This document shows, one piece after another, positions 23,290 to 32,005 of a stretch of DNA of 32,610 nucleotides (positions within the stretch are counted from its first letter, which is position 1; every line of letters starts with the position of its first letter). The stretch comes from Bradyrhizobium sp. (GTDB taxonomy: Bacteria; Pseudomonadota; Alphaproteobacteria; Rhizobiales; Xanthobacteraceae): contig NZ_JAFATE010000011.1 of the NCBI RefSeq assembly GCF_019244115.1, positions 1 to 32,610 on the forward strand. Direction: 5' to 3'. The translations under genes and the position numbers were made by a program. The notes beneath the pieces are model-generated. The model was given only the letters and a program-made list of their open reading frames with translations, made no database searches and had not been told where the DNA came from.

Positions 23290-23700
23290 GGAGCACCATA
23301 TTCTCTTGACCTTCGAAAGCGGGTTGTCGCAGCGGTCGAGGGCGGGATGTCCCGCGATCAAGCCGCTCGACAGTTTGGCGTCGCGATCGGACAGCCATCA
23401 ATTGGGCCAGGCGCGAGGATGAGACCGGGAGCGTCGAACCCGGCCAGATGGGTGGTCACATGCCAAGGGCGATCTCGGGTGAGCATGCCGGGTGCTCCGA
23501 CAACGCATAAGAGGCTGCGACTTCACTTTGCGCGGGTTCGTGGCGGAACTTGGCGAGCACGGATTGGAGGTCAATTACCGTTCGGTACGAGAGTTCCTCC
23601 ATGCCGAGAAGCTTAGCATCAAAAAAATCGTGCTGGCGAACGCGATAGTCCTGACGTGGCGCGGCGGCGCGTCCGATATCAAAAGCGCGTCGACGCCGTG
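23290..23700 (+). pseudogene. Second IS630 family transposase, truncated and frameshifted
   Basis: The N-terminus of a different IS630 group is clear: APYSLDLRKRVVAAVEGGM and SRDQAARQFGVAI (from 23293). After a frame break come TGSVEPGQMGGH and PRAISGEH, then a stop. A further frame carries DFTLRGFVAELGEHGLEVNY and REFLHAEKLSIKK (to about 23625), and last ARRRVRYQKRVD (near 23690). The catalytic DDE half is absent, so the element was cut by a later rearrangement. Confidence 0.8.
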
Positions 23701-24281
23701 CGTGCCATCTGGAAGACGTCGCGCTGCTCGGTCTCCTTGTCACGGCCAAGCGAATGCGAAGGGTGGAAATGGGCCGAAACACATCTCGATTTTCCCCACG
23801 CCCATGGCATGCGCCGCGTCTATCCGCACCCGATTGAGCTTTCGACTGAGGATCGAGCGGCATTGGACGCGGCCCGGGTCGAAGCCGATCACCTCTCCGG
23901 CGCGCACAGACGAGATGTTCCTAGGTGCGAGCGGATTGCCGCGCGTCAGCGCGCCGGATCGACCCTCAACTGTGAGAGCCTGTGCGGACACACGCAAACC
24001 CTCCCAAGAAGGGCAGAGCGGTGGCAGAGTGGAGATGCCACCGCACTTGGTAACACCAAGAGCGTTGCCCACGGCAGCAGGCGAAGAAGGAATTCAAGCC
24101 GCGATCGTTGAGCACGCGGCATCACCGAAGCCAGAAACACACAGCCTCGCGCCGGGCGAGATGGTCGGAAGCTCCACTTTGCTTGGGAATGACCAGCTCT
24201 GCCATCAGCCGCGTCGACCGGCCCGGCCGTTCTCGCAGACCGCACCGAACCACAATTCCGGATCAAGCCATTGTCCGTTCT
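23701..24281. other. Scrambled sequence with a possible third transposase scrap
   Basis: No intact gene is present. A plus-strand frame around 23836-23960 reads IELSTEDRAALDAARVEADH and then RRDVPRCERIAARQRA, which could be the N-terminal HTH region of another IS630 protein. The similarity is weak and the frame soon degenerates. The rest is unassigned. Confidence 0.35.
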
Positions 24282-24512
24282 TCACGAACGATCAATTAAC
24301 TCGCGATCTAGGGGCTCGTTGGCAGAAGGCACCAGCGGTGAACTCGAAGGAGCGACCTCGGCTAGTCCGACCATTTCGATCTCCGGCAGCCCATAGATTG
24401 AATCGCCGTCGAAGTTACGGTCGGGTATAAAGGGCGGCGTGGCAGGCGGCGGCGTATAGGGCGCACCGTGCTCAAACATGTAACGGGACCCCGTGCGGCC
24501 TTGCTGTTTCAT
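24282..24512 (-). CDS. Hypothetical small proline-rich protein
   Basis: This 76-residue ORF has an excellent AAGGAGG ribosome site (24518-24524) 5 bases before its ATG, much better than anything else in this zone. The protein is hydrophilic: a basic start (MKQQGRTGSRYMFEHG), a Pro-rich stretch (PYTPPPATPPFIPD), then an acidic and Ser-rich second half. No signal peptide, membrane segment or known domain is visible. It stands alone among IS debris. The strong start supports expression; the C-terminus may be truncated by rearrangement. Function is unknown. Confidence 0.55.
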   Translation of the reverse strand: MKQQGRTGSRYMFEHGAPYTPPPATPPFIPDRNFDGDSIYGLPEIEMVGLAEVAPSSSPLVPSANEPLDRELIDRS

Positions 24513-25400
24513 GCCATCCTCCTTCGAATTTTCATCTGTTGAAATTCGTCACCAGATCTTGCGGTTTCTATCCCCCCAAGGTGTTCGAATCCTGGCATTT
24601 CGCAGGAACCGCACTAAGTTTTCTCAAAGTTAGATATTGGGTCCTCTCCGCTTCCGAGCAACCTTTCCTGCTACAGCAATCGGATTGGTAACCAGTGCAG
24701 CGAAAGCCGGTTCCGCCGTAGGCAGCAGGAAGCAGCGCCGAGGTATTATATTACCTGGTCCTCAAGAGTGACTAGCTGGCGACCGCTGGTCGGCGGGATG
24801 ATGACGGTTAGTCGCACCATTGCTCGAAGCCGGACTCGCCGCGCTTGGCAGATAGTCACGCCACGCCGCTTCGAACGCCGCGTGCTTATCCGAGAACCTA
24901 TGCGCAGCGCCGCTCTGTTGGGAAGGCCGCTGCTAATTTAATGGTGTGTAGATTCTACTCACCGAATTGATTAGCTTGTGAGACGGCGCAAGAGTTGGGT
25001 CTTCAGCTTGCGGAAAGGCTGAGGTGGGGTCGGACGGTGGGACCGCAACATTCGTTGCCGGAAGCGGCGTAGAACCTCTTACCAACGGTTTTCTCCGCGG
25101 CTGTCGAGCAGTCCGGCAAGCAGTTACGGATCACTGTCTGATGAGGAGAAGGCCAGATCGTCGAAGAGAATTTTGTTGCTGGCGATGTGTTGGTTCGGAC
25201 CGGGGGCGACGTCGAGCCGACTAGGCCGGCGCAGGAATCGCGACGGCGTGCCCCAGGGCGCCGGCGCCACCCATGTCATTAAGAGCGGCATACCGCCGGG
25301 GCGCCCGTGGCCCAAGCCGCCGTCTCCAAACATGCCGATGGTTCGCCGCTCTATCGGCGACGCAAACGATCCATGTACCGGACCGGAGCATCAGTGATGA
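24513..25400. other. Long non-coding or decayed stretch
   Basis: I see no supportable gene in these 888 bases. Frames such as plus 25024-25224 and minus 25124-25333 lack start signals and domains. An SD-like AGGAG near 25143 is not followed by a sensible ORF. The stretch separates the IS graveyard from the intact genes that begin with the NUDIX gene. Confidence 0.5.
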
Positions 25401-25949
25401 TCAGGTGGGTAATTCCAGGTGTCCGCGGAGGACGGCTTGAAGCAAAGTGCCAAGATTTGTCTGTGCGTCCAGTTCGCCGGTCAGAATCAACTCAACGAGT
25501 TCAGTCAGCGTCACTAGGCGGCTCGCAACACCTTCTTCCGGTTGGAAATCGGAAACTCGAGCTGCAGTTTTGATAAAATAGGAATGCATGCGATTGCTGA
25601 GGCGACCGGCATCCGTCTTGTTGATGCCGAGACTATGAACTTTTCGTGCCGGAAACCCCGTTTCCTCTAGCAACTCGCGGCGCGCCGTATCGGCGGCATC
25701 TTCACCTTCATCAATAATGCCGGCGGGGAACTCGAGCGTGAAGCCCTCGACAGCGGGTCGATATTGGCGAACAAGAGGAATAAGGCCTTCGGGCGTTATC
25801 GCCAAAACAACCACGTAATCGGAGCCCTTGATCGAATGATAGACCTGCGGCTCCGCGCCCGGCGCAAACTCGACCTCCCGAGCAATCAGCTCTACCCACG
25901 AGGAAAGCCTCATAAGGCTTCTCTTCGTTATCCTTGGCCAAGATGACAT
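25401..25949 (-). CDS. NUDIX hydrolase (ADP-ribose pyrophosphatase-like)
   Basis: This 182-residue protein hydrolyses a nucleoside diphosphate linked to another group, probably ADP-ribose or a nucleotide sugar. The NUDIX box is perfect: G77, E83, R91-E92, E95-E96 and G98 follow the GX5EX7REUXEEXGU spacing. VRQYRPAVEGFTLEFPAG just before it is typical of the ADP-ribose group. The ATG at 25949 gives the family-type N-terminus and has GGAG 9 bases upstream; an in-frame GTG at 26120 would add 57 residues with no family resemblance. It is on the same strand as the O-antigen ligase-like gene but 272 bases away, so it is likely expressed separately. Confidence 0.9.
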   Translation of the reverse strand: MSSWPRITKRSLMRLSSWVELIAREVEFAPGAEPQVYHSIKGSDYVVVLAITPEGLIPLVRQYRPAVEGFTLEFPAGIIDEGEDAADTARRELLEETGFPARKVHSLGINKTDAGRLSNRMHSYFIKTAARVSDFQPEEGVASRLVTLTELVELILTGELDAQTNLGTLLQAVLRGHLELPT

Positions 25950-26221
25950 AGGTGCCGGCTCCAGCGTTTGGCCCACACCGCTAAACGCGTGCTCCGGATT
26001 CGACGCATTCCGGCTCATCGTAGCCGCGATTTCTGTAGTAAGATGAACGGCACATGCGTTTTCAAGAACCCATTGTCTCCACTCATCCGCGTCGTTTCCT
26101 GTTGGCGCTTGCGTGCTCACTGTGATCCTAAAGTAACCTCGGGTTTCACTGAGCGCATTATGTGCGTGCTTCTTCTAAGCAACAAATATGTTGGCACCGC
26201 AAGTGGCAGCTCCCTATGCAT

Positions 26222-27538
26222 TCATTCATACCTGTACCCCTCATCGCAGTCCCCGAGCGGGCCCGGCCTTTCCTTATGCTTCGCGAGGATGCCGCCAGCG
26301 ACGCTCACTCCGAGGACGTACAACCATCCTTCGGTGAAATCGAAGAGGTGTGAGTTGAAAAGAGAACTGACGACATTTTGTACCACCAGAAGGATGCCTA
26401 ATTCGGCAACGAGCCCCTCTTTCCAAAACATTCGCAGATGCGTGTACCACAGCGCGTACAACATAATGACGCCCGCGATGCCCCATTGGACCGCAACGTT
26501 CAGCGTCTGATTGTGCGGGTTCGCGATCACTTCCGCCGAAACCGCGGAACGTCCGATTGCGGCCTCCTCAAACAGCTTCAATGTAGATCCGGTTCCATGG
26601 CCGAATAACGGAGCATCCAGAAAAAACCCGAGCGACTTGCGCCAGAATTCGAGCCGCTTGCCCACCGAAGAGGGAATGCTCCGGTCGCGATATTCCTCGT
26701 ATTGCGAATAGGTTGACAAGACCCGATCGCGAAAATGGGGCGACGCTAACCAGATCGCGACGACAGCGACGGCGCCGAGACTCACTGCATACAGTACGCC
26801 ACGCATCTTCCAGTGCCGCCACGCCAACACGAGAATCATAAAAGGCGTCGCTACAATCGCCGTTCTCGAAACCACGACGAATATGAGATTAGCGGCAAAG
26901 GCCAGCGCGATGACGCCAAGCCCGGCCGCCTCGTTCCACATATTTCGGCGAATGCAATACAACGCGATCGAAATAAGCCAGACTAGGCATAGGGCAAACT
27001 CCTGACTTTGATCGATATAGTTCTTTACCGGAACGCCATAATCCTCTCCGCAGCATCGTCCCGTCTTGAAAGCCAACCCGGGATCGAACAGAACTACCCA
27101 GGAATTGACGAGCAGCACTACGCAGGAGAGCAAAAACGCCGCGATAACCCAGCCACTACGTTTTGACACCTCGAAATAGTAGAGCAGAAACGGGAGTGCC
27201 AGGAATTTGGTGAGCGGACCGAGGGCGTGGAACCCGGCACGAGGGCCCGCCTCCGACCACAAAACTCCTGACAGGGCTAGGACGAAAAACGCGAGCGCGA
27301 CCATCGATGCGGGCCGGCTGATGGATCGCCGCAACACACCCACATCCACGCTACCGCAGACAATCGCCAGTAGAGGTAAGGCGAGAATCAAAAAAATCGA
27401 CGTCGACCAAGGCAGCGCGGCCGCAAGCAGAACCGCCAGCAGGTCCGCCCCGGTGAGCCAATGCGGGGAAGTCCTGAAGGCCTCAAATCTCTGCAAGGCG
27501 TTGGATGTATTCAAGAAGTCGGTTCCGCTCAAGCGCAA
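26222..27538 (-). CDS. O-antigen ligase-like membrane protein (Wzy_C family)
   Basis: This is a polytopic inner-membrane protein of 438 residues with about 11-12 hydrophobic segments, belonging to the O-antigen ligase/polymerase (Wzy_C) family. Such enzymes transfer lipid-linked glycans to lipid A-core or polymerise them. The long periplasmic loop has GKRLEFWRKS (293-302), LFGHGTGS (311-318) and NPHNQTL (340-346), whose His 342 is the family's essential residue. VVSRTA (222-227) carries a conserved Arg. The start is TTG at 27538 after a GGGGG stretch; no ATG is in frame nearby. It is divergent from the glycan ABC exporter genes, so ligation or polymerisation of the exported polysaccharide is likely. 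Confidence 0.85.
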   Translation of the reverse strand: MRLSGTDFLNTSNALQRFEAFRTSPHWLTGADLLAVLLAAALPWSTSIFLILALPLLAIVCGSVDVGVLRRSISRPASMVALAFFVLALSGVLWSEAGPRAGFHALGPLTKFLALPFLLYYFEVSKRSGWVIAAFLLSCVVLLVNSWVVLFDPGLAFKTGRCCGEDYGVPVKNYIDQSQEFALCLVWLISIALYCIRRNMWNEAAGLGVIALAFAANLIFVVVSRTAIVATPFMILVLAWRHWKMRGVLYAVSLGAVAVVAIWLASPHFRDRVLSTYSQYEEYRDRSIPSSVGKRLEFWRKSLGFFLDAPLFGHGTGSTLKLFEEAAIGRSAVSAEVIANPHNQTLNVAVQWGIAGVIMLYALWYTHLRMFWKEGLVAELGILLVVQNVVSSLFNSHLFDFTEGWLYVLGVSVAGGILAKHKERPGPLGDCDEGYRYE

Positions 27539-27586
27539 GCCCCCATCAGCTTCGCCGGAGAAAATGTGCGCCGTTGCATTTACTAT

Positions 27587-27612
27587 TTGAAATTGTTCGC
27601 TTTCGCTATAAT
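27587..27612 (+). promoter_or_regulatory. Promoter with perfect TATAAT box before wzm-like gene
   Basis: A consensus -10 box TATAAT (27607-27612) is preceded by TTGAAA at 27587-27592, although the 14-base spacer is short for sigma-70. Only 9 bases separate the -10 box from the permease ATG at 27622, so the transcript would be leaderless or nearly so. Confidence 0.5.
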
Positions 27613-27621
27613 CGACCTCTC

Positions 27622-28449
27622 ATGGGTCGCCTCAAAACCAGCCTGCACGGATTCGCGCCAGCCAAATTCATGAGGCAGGCATTTTTGCATCGCGGGACGA
27701 TCTATGCAATGGCTTTGCGCGACTTCGAAAGCCGTTACATCGGGACGCTCGGTGGGACTATCTGGGCCGTGATCCAGCCGCTGGCTACCATTGCGGTGTT
27801 CTATTTTGTCTTCGCCGTCGGCTTCCGTGTTCAAAGTCCGGGGGACGCACCATTTACTCTGTGGTTCGTGTGCGGGCTCGCGCCGTGGTTTCTGTTCAAC
27901 GATACCCTGCAGGCGATTTCGAGTTCGGTAACTGACAACGCCCATCTCGTGAAGAAAACGGTGTTTCCGACCGAGGTGCTGGCCGTCGTGAAAGTCGTCT
28001 CCGCCCTACTCCCGCATCTCATCTTCCTGCTTATCATCGTCGCGATGCTGCTCTTCTTCCATGTGCCGTTCAGGATTGAGCGAACTCTGGTGGTGTATTA
28101 CTTCATCTGCATCGTGGCACTCCTGCTCGGGATTGGATGGCTGCTCTCGGCGCTGCAGACCTTCTATCGCGACATCGGCCAAGCGCTTTCTATTTTCCTG
28201 AATGTATGGTTTTGGACGACACCGATCGTCTGGCCAGAGCAAAATATCCCGGAATCCATTCGTTGGATCCTGACCTATAATCCGTTGTATTACATCGTCT
28301 CCGGTTATCGGGATTCCCTCATCTATCCTAACGTAATCTGGCCCAGCGCCGCGCAGACCGCTTACTTTTGGTGCTTCGCGGCCAGCTCCATGCTGATAGG
28401 CTCGTTCGTGTTCGATCGACTCAAGCCTGAATTTGCGGACGTGGTCTAG
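27622..28449 (+). CDS. Polysaccharide ABC exporter permease (ABC-2/Wzm type)
   Basis: This 275-residue inner-membrane permease belongs to the ABC-2 group that exports O-antigen or capsule chains. It has six hydrophobic segments; the cytoplasmic N-terminus carries MALRDFESRYIGTLGGTIWAVIQPL, the classic pre-TM1 sequence, and the C-terminal half has WFWTTPIVWP and YNPLYYIVSGYRDS, both typical of Wzm/KpsM-like proteins. The ATG at 27622 is chosen because it follows a TATAAT box; there is no ribosome site, and the next Met (27670) lacks one too. It is 14 bases upstream of the ATPase gene. Confidence 0.9.
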   Translation: MGRLKTSLHGFAPAKFMRQAFLHRGTIYAMALRDFESRYIGTLGGTIWAVIQPLATIAVFYFVFAVGFRVQSPGDAPFTLWFVCGLAPWFLFNDTLQAISSSVTDNAHLVKKTVFPTEVLAVVKVVSALLPHLIFLLIIVAMLLFFHVPFRIERTLVVYYFICIVALLLGIGWLLSALQTFYRDIGQALSIFLNVWFWTTPIVWPEQNIPESIRWILTYNPLYYIVSGYRDSLIYPNVIWPSAAQTAYFWCFAASSMLIGSFVFDRLKPEFADVV

Positions 28450-28463
28450 GCAAGAGTGAACCT

Positions 28464-29777
28464 GTGTCCAAAGACATCGCGATTTCGGTTCGGAACGTAT
28501 CAAAAAAATTTAGGCTATTTACCTCCCCGTCTGCGCGGTTAGCAGAAGCCCTGCATCCGTTTCGCAAAGCCTATCATCGCGAGTTCTGGGCACTGCGGGA
28601 CGTCAGCTTTACGGTCGAGCGAGGCGAGGTACTGGGAATTCTCGGCCAGAACGGCTCCGGTAAATCCACTCTCTTGCAGATCATCTGCTCGGTGATGCAG
28701 GCGACCGAAGGCAGGGTCGATGCGCGCGGCCGACTCTCGGCCCTACTGGAACTCGGCGCTGGCTTCAACCCCGAGTTTACTGGCCGCCAGAATGTCATGC
28801 TGAACGGCTCCATCATGGGCTTCAGTCGCAAGGAGATGCAGCATCGTATGCCGCAGATTGAAGCCTTCGCCGAAGTCGGCGAATTCTTTGATCAGCCAGT
28901 CAAGACCTATTCCTCCGGAATGTCGGTCCGAGTGGCGTTCGCCGCAGCAATTCACATCGATCCCGAAATCTTAATCATCGACGAAGCGCTGGCCGTCGGC
29001 GACGCCAAGTTCCAACACAAGTGCTACGCTAGGATCGAAAACTTCAAGGCCGAGAACAAGACAATCATCTTGGTAACGCACGACATCGGGCAAATCACTG
29101 CACACTGCGACCGCGCCATTCTTATGAATAAAGGGCGGCTAGTGATGGACGGAAAGCCCCGAGACGTCGTGGACCGGTACATTGAGACGATTTTCGGCGA
29201 CGACGATCCCGTGCCTGGCAAAGCGAACAACGCCGACGAGAGCCACGCTAGGCAGGTCACGATTGACCATCCCAACATCGAGTTTGCTGATAATAAAGGA
29301 ATCGAAGAACGCCGGTCTTATTGCAAGAACGAGGTTCGGTTCGGCGACCGGCGGGCGGAAATCGTCGACTGCGTCGTCGAAGCCGGCGGCGTTTGGGATC
29401 CGCCCCAAATCAACTTCGGCGACCCGATCAACATCTACGCCAAGCTGAGATACTCCGCTAAATTCGCGCCGCTGCTCGGCTTCTGCATCAAGACGCTGGC
29501 AGGAATCGAGGTGTATGGCAGCAACACATTCATGCAGCAAATCCCGGTGCCGGCCAGCGCACCCGGAACCCTTCAGAGGATCAGGTTTTCATTTTCCGCT
29601 CCGCTGCGCCCGGGCGATTATTTTCTTGATGTTGGTGTTGCGGAGATGGATGGGACTCCCGGTGGAAGTCCCGTGGATGTCCGTCGTTCTGTCGCAATGA
29701 TCAGCATCGCTCCGATTAGTAGACGTATCAGCTTCAACGGTCTATTCGACCTTTCTCCGAAGTTCGATATGTTATGA
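28464..29777 (+). CDS. Polysaccharide ABC exporter ATPase (Wzt type, with C-terminal domain)
   Basis: This 437-residue protein couples ATP hydrolysis to glycan export with the upstream permease. The NBD (about 1-245) has Walker A GQNGSGKS (61-68), signature YSSGM (149-153), Walker B ILIIDE (169-174) and switch H206. LSALLELGAGFNPEFTGRQN (91-110) is diagnostic of the Wzt/TagH group. Residues 250-437 form a beta-rich domain like Wzt_C, which in O8/O9a-type systems recognises the modified end of the chain. The start is GTG at 28464. A chain-end modification should therefore exist; the methyltransferase next door is a candidate. Confidence 0.92.
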   Translation: MSKDIAISVRNVSKKFRLFTSPSARLAEALHPFRKAYHREFWALRDVSFTVERGEVLGILGQNGSGKSTLLQIICSVMQATEGRVDARGRLSALLELGAGFNPEFTGRQNVMLNGSIMGFSRKEMQHRMPQIEAFAEVGEFFDQPVKTYSSGMSVRVAFAAAIHIDPEILIIDEALAVGDAKFQHKCYARIENFKAENKTIILVTHDIGQITAHCDRAILMNKGRLVMDGKPRDVVDRYIETIFGDDDPVPGKANNADESHARQVTIDHPNIEFADNKGIEERRSYCKNEVRFGDRRAEIVDCVVEAGGVWDPPQINFGDPINIYAKLRYSAKFAPLLGFCIKTLAGIEVYGSNTFMQQIPVPASAPGTLQRIRFSFSAPLRPGDYFLDVGVAEMDGTPGGSPVDVRRSVAMISIAPISRRISFNGLFDLSPKFDML

Positions 29778-29997
29778 CAGCAATTCTAATATAAGATGTC
29801 CGACATGAATGGGACAACAGGTAATGCGGCAGCGACCAGCCGAGGAAGACGCCGCAGGCCGATTACGTCACTACACGCATTTTGAATCATCGCTAGGCGC
29901 CTCCGGCCCGACCGTTGACACCGGCTGCGAAGGTTACTCCATGCTGGTTCTCGCTCTACATAGGACGTACGTGGCATAAACTAGTAGCGGCACTCTC

Positions 29998-30903
29998 TCA
30001 CGGACTAGCACCAATGCGATGAAAATCAAGGTCACCAGGCGCGCCGGGACTGAGAACGCCAACGACGCTATCTGCAGCACCATGTTTGTGGAAAGCTACA
30101 ACCGAGTTAGGCTCGATCCACCAGAACCCGTTCTCGCAACTAACGTGTTGGAATTCTTCTGATGTAGCCAGTAACACGCCGGGGTGAAATGCGTTTCCGT
30201 CCGGCAAGATCAGAAGGTCGAGGTCAAGGTTTTTCCGCGCCTGAGCTAGTAGTTCGTCCGTTGCGGGCAAATCGAGATCATGGCCGCAGATCAAGCCGCC
30301 CGGCCTGATCAAGCGCTTCGCTTCCTGAATATCACGCTTCGCGTCCGCGTAGTAGTGCGAGCCGTCAATGTAGATAAGGTCGAACGAGCCGTCTTTGATT
30401 TTCGGAAGAGCCATGTCCGATCTGGCGCGAACAAGGGATACAGAAACCCGGCCTTCTGCTTCGGCCCTGTAAATCTCCTTAAGCGTGGAGTTGACCGCGG
30501 CATGGTGCAGCCGATCCATTTGCGCGGTGGCGGCGGTGGTTTCGTTTTGATCGACATACGGACGCCAAGCATCGATCAGCGTCAGGGAGGAGCCGGACGG
30601 GAGGATTTCAAGCCACACCCGGGTTGATCCTTGGCCCATCCATGTTCCGATCTCAAGGGCATCGCATGGTCCGGTCAAGAACTTGCGGGTAACCCTGAGG
30701 ATACTCGCGCGCCGCTCTTCCCATAGCTGATTGGAATGAACGCCTGCCAGGGCGACAAAGGGGCTAGCAGGAATGAGGTTTGCCATCCGCGCAAAGACCG
30801 CAGGCGCGAACGGCAGTTCGCCGATTGCGGACACGACCAGCCACTTGAGGCCACGCTTTTGATAGAGAAGACGCGCCCGCTTCGCTTTCGAATCAAACGA
30901 CAT
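29998..30903 (-). CDS. Class I SAM-dependent methyltransferase (Methyltransf_24 type)
   Basis: This 301-residue cytoplasmic enzyme has a Rossmann SAM domain at about residues 75-215: motif I ALEIGTWMGQGS (82-93), an acidic LIDAWRP (109-115), DLIYIDGSHYYADA (175-188) and GGLICGHDL (202-210). The pattern matches the class used on sugars and secondary metabolites, with the His/Asp pair as a possible metal site. The ATG at 30903 has a GGAGG ribosome site 8 bases upstream; an in-frame start at 31008 is unsupported. It converges on the Wzt-like gene with a 220-base unassigned gap. A role in methylating the exported glycan is inferred from position. Confidence 0.85.
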   Translation of the reverse strand: MSFDSKAKRARLLYQKRGLKWLVVSAIGELPFAPAVFARMANLIPASPFVALAGVHSNQLWEERRASILRVTRKFLTGPCDALEIGTWMGQGSTRVWLEILPSGSSLTLIDAWRPYVDQNETTAATAQMDRLHHAAVNSTLKEIYRAEAEGRVSVSLVRARSDMALPKIKDGSFDLIYIDGSHYYADAKRDIQEAKRLIRPGGLICGHDLDLPATDELLAQARKNLDLDLLILPDGNAFHPGVLLATSEEFQHVSCENGFWWIEPNSVVAFHKHGAADSVVGVLSPGAPGDLDFHRIGASP

Positions 30904-31190
30904 CTGTACGTCCTCCAGGCTAATTGCAAAGCTTACCACCACGACTTCGGTGGCATCAAGCGCGACAAATCCATCACCACAACCCGGCCTAGAAAGCCCC
31001 AAAACCACCGGAGCTCGATTAGTCCGATACCCCCGTCGCGGCGATGCCGGCGGTCGTGTCGCCGCAACACACGTCGCGGTCGGTATCCAACTGATCGTCG
31101 CCGGAAAGGATTCCGGATAGGCCCGTTAAACGTATCCCTCCGGTAAGGGCCGTCTTGCGCTGATGGAGTAAGGCGCGAAGACATGGTCGT

Positions 31191-31595
31191 ATGACTGAGC
31201 ATACGACTATGCCGAAGGTGTCGCGGCTCGAGGTGATCCAGACCGGGGCGCGACGCCGCTGGACACTGGAGGAGAAGCGGCGGATCGTCGCCGAGAGTGA
31301 TAGCGGCGCGCGGCAGGTCTCGGCGACCGCCCGGCGATATGGCCTGTCAACCGGTCAGTTGTTCACCTGGCGGCGGCTGGCCCGCAAGGGACGATTGGGC
31401 GGGGATGCCGAGCCTGTGGCATTTGCCGAAGCGGTCATCATGGATCGAGGAGCGGCCACAGCGGCGCTGCCGCCGCCGGCTGGCGCATGCGGACGCTTGG
31501 AGATCGTGCTCGCGGATGGCCTGCGGGTCATCGTCGAGCAAGGCATCGATGCCGATGCGCTGGCGCGCCTGATCGTCGCGCTGGAGCGGCGATGA
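31191..31595 (+). CDS. tnpA: IS66 family accessory protein TnpA
   Basis: This 134-residue protein has an N-terminal HTH of the IS66 TnpA/IS3 OrfA type (about residues 22-65): RRWTLEEKRRIVAES, then SATARRYGLSTGQLFTWRRL. The rest, rich in Ala, Gly and Leu, ends in a helix RLIVALERR. It is needed with TnpB and TnpC for IS66 transposition. The start at 31191 is used; the Met at 31209 is an alternative. Its stop overlaps the tnpB ATG by 4 bases. Confidence 0.9.
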   Translation: MTEHTTMPKVSRLEVIQTGARRRWTLEEKRRIVAESDSGARQVSATARRYGLSTGQLFTWRRLARKGRLGGDAEPVAFAEAVIMDRGAATAALPPPAGACGRLEIVLADGLRVIVEQGIDADALARLIVALERR

Positions 31596-31942
31596 CGATC
31601 CCCATTCCGAGCGGGGCGCGGGTGTGGCTGGCGACGGGCCGCACCGACATGCGCAAGGGGTTCGACGGGCTTGCGCTCCTGGTCCAGGAGACCCTCAAGC
31701 GCGATCCGCATGGCGGCCACCTGTTCGTGTTCCGCGGCCGGCGCGGCAACCTGATCAAGGTGCTGTGGCACGACGGCCAGGGCATGTGCCTGTTCTCCAA
31801 GCGCCTGGAGCATGGCCGGTTCATCTGGCCGTCGCCGGCGGACGGGACGGTGGCGATCACGCCGGCGCAACTCGGGTATCTCCTGGAAGGGATCGACTGG
31901 CGGCTGCCGCAGCGGACATGGCGGCCGGAGGCGGCGGGCTGA
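31592..31942 (+). CDS. tnpB: IS66 family Orf2 TnpB
   Basis: This 116-residue IS66 Orf2 protein has all the family marks: ATGRTDMRKGFDGLA (14-28), LFVFRGRRGNLIKVL (44-58), WHDGQGMCLFSKRLE (59-73) and GRFIWP (75-80). Its length is normal. It is translationally coupled to tnpA through an ATGA overlap, and tnpC starts 63 bases after its stop. Its biochemical role in transposition is still not settled. Confidence 0.95.
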   Translation: MTIPIPSGARVWLATGRTDMRKGFDGLALLVQETLKRDPHGGHLFVFRGRRGNLIKVLWHDGQGMCLFSKRLEHGRFIWPSPADGTVAITPAQLGYLLEGIDWRLPQRTWRPEAAG

Positions 31943-31975
31943 GCGCGGCATTGTGAATCAACCTGCGCGAAGGGC

Positions 31976-31999
31976 ATCACAAGCGCAGCGCGTTGTGAT
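31976..31999 (+). repeat. Inverted repeat in the tnpB-tnpC gap
   Basis: ATCACAA and TTGTGAT arms (7 bp) flank a 10-base GC-rich spacer and end 6 bases before the tnpC ATG. A hairpin here could limit ribosome access to tnpC and so keep transposase low. This is inferred from position only. Confidence 0.6.
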
Positions 32000-32005
32000 T
32001 CCATC

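Noticed and set aside
25001..25020. tts-box-like sequence (TCAGCTT..GAAAG) that might mark a type III effector promoter
   Set aside because: Several mismatches and an extra base against the consensus as I remember it, and no convincing ORF downstream.
16714..25400. CRISPR array, retron or other defence system in the accessory zone
   Set aside because: No regularly spaced repeats beyond the two-copy 19-bp pair, and no reverse transcriptase, nuclease or Cas-like protein in any frame.
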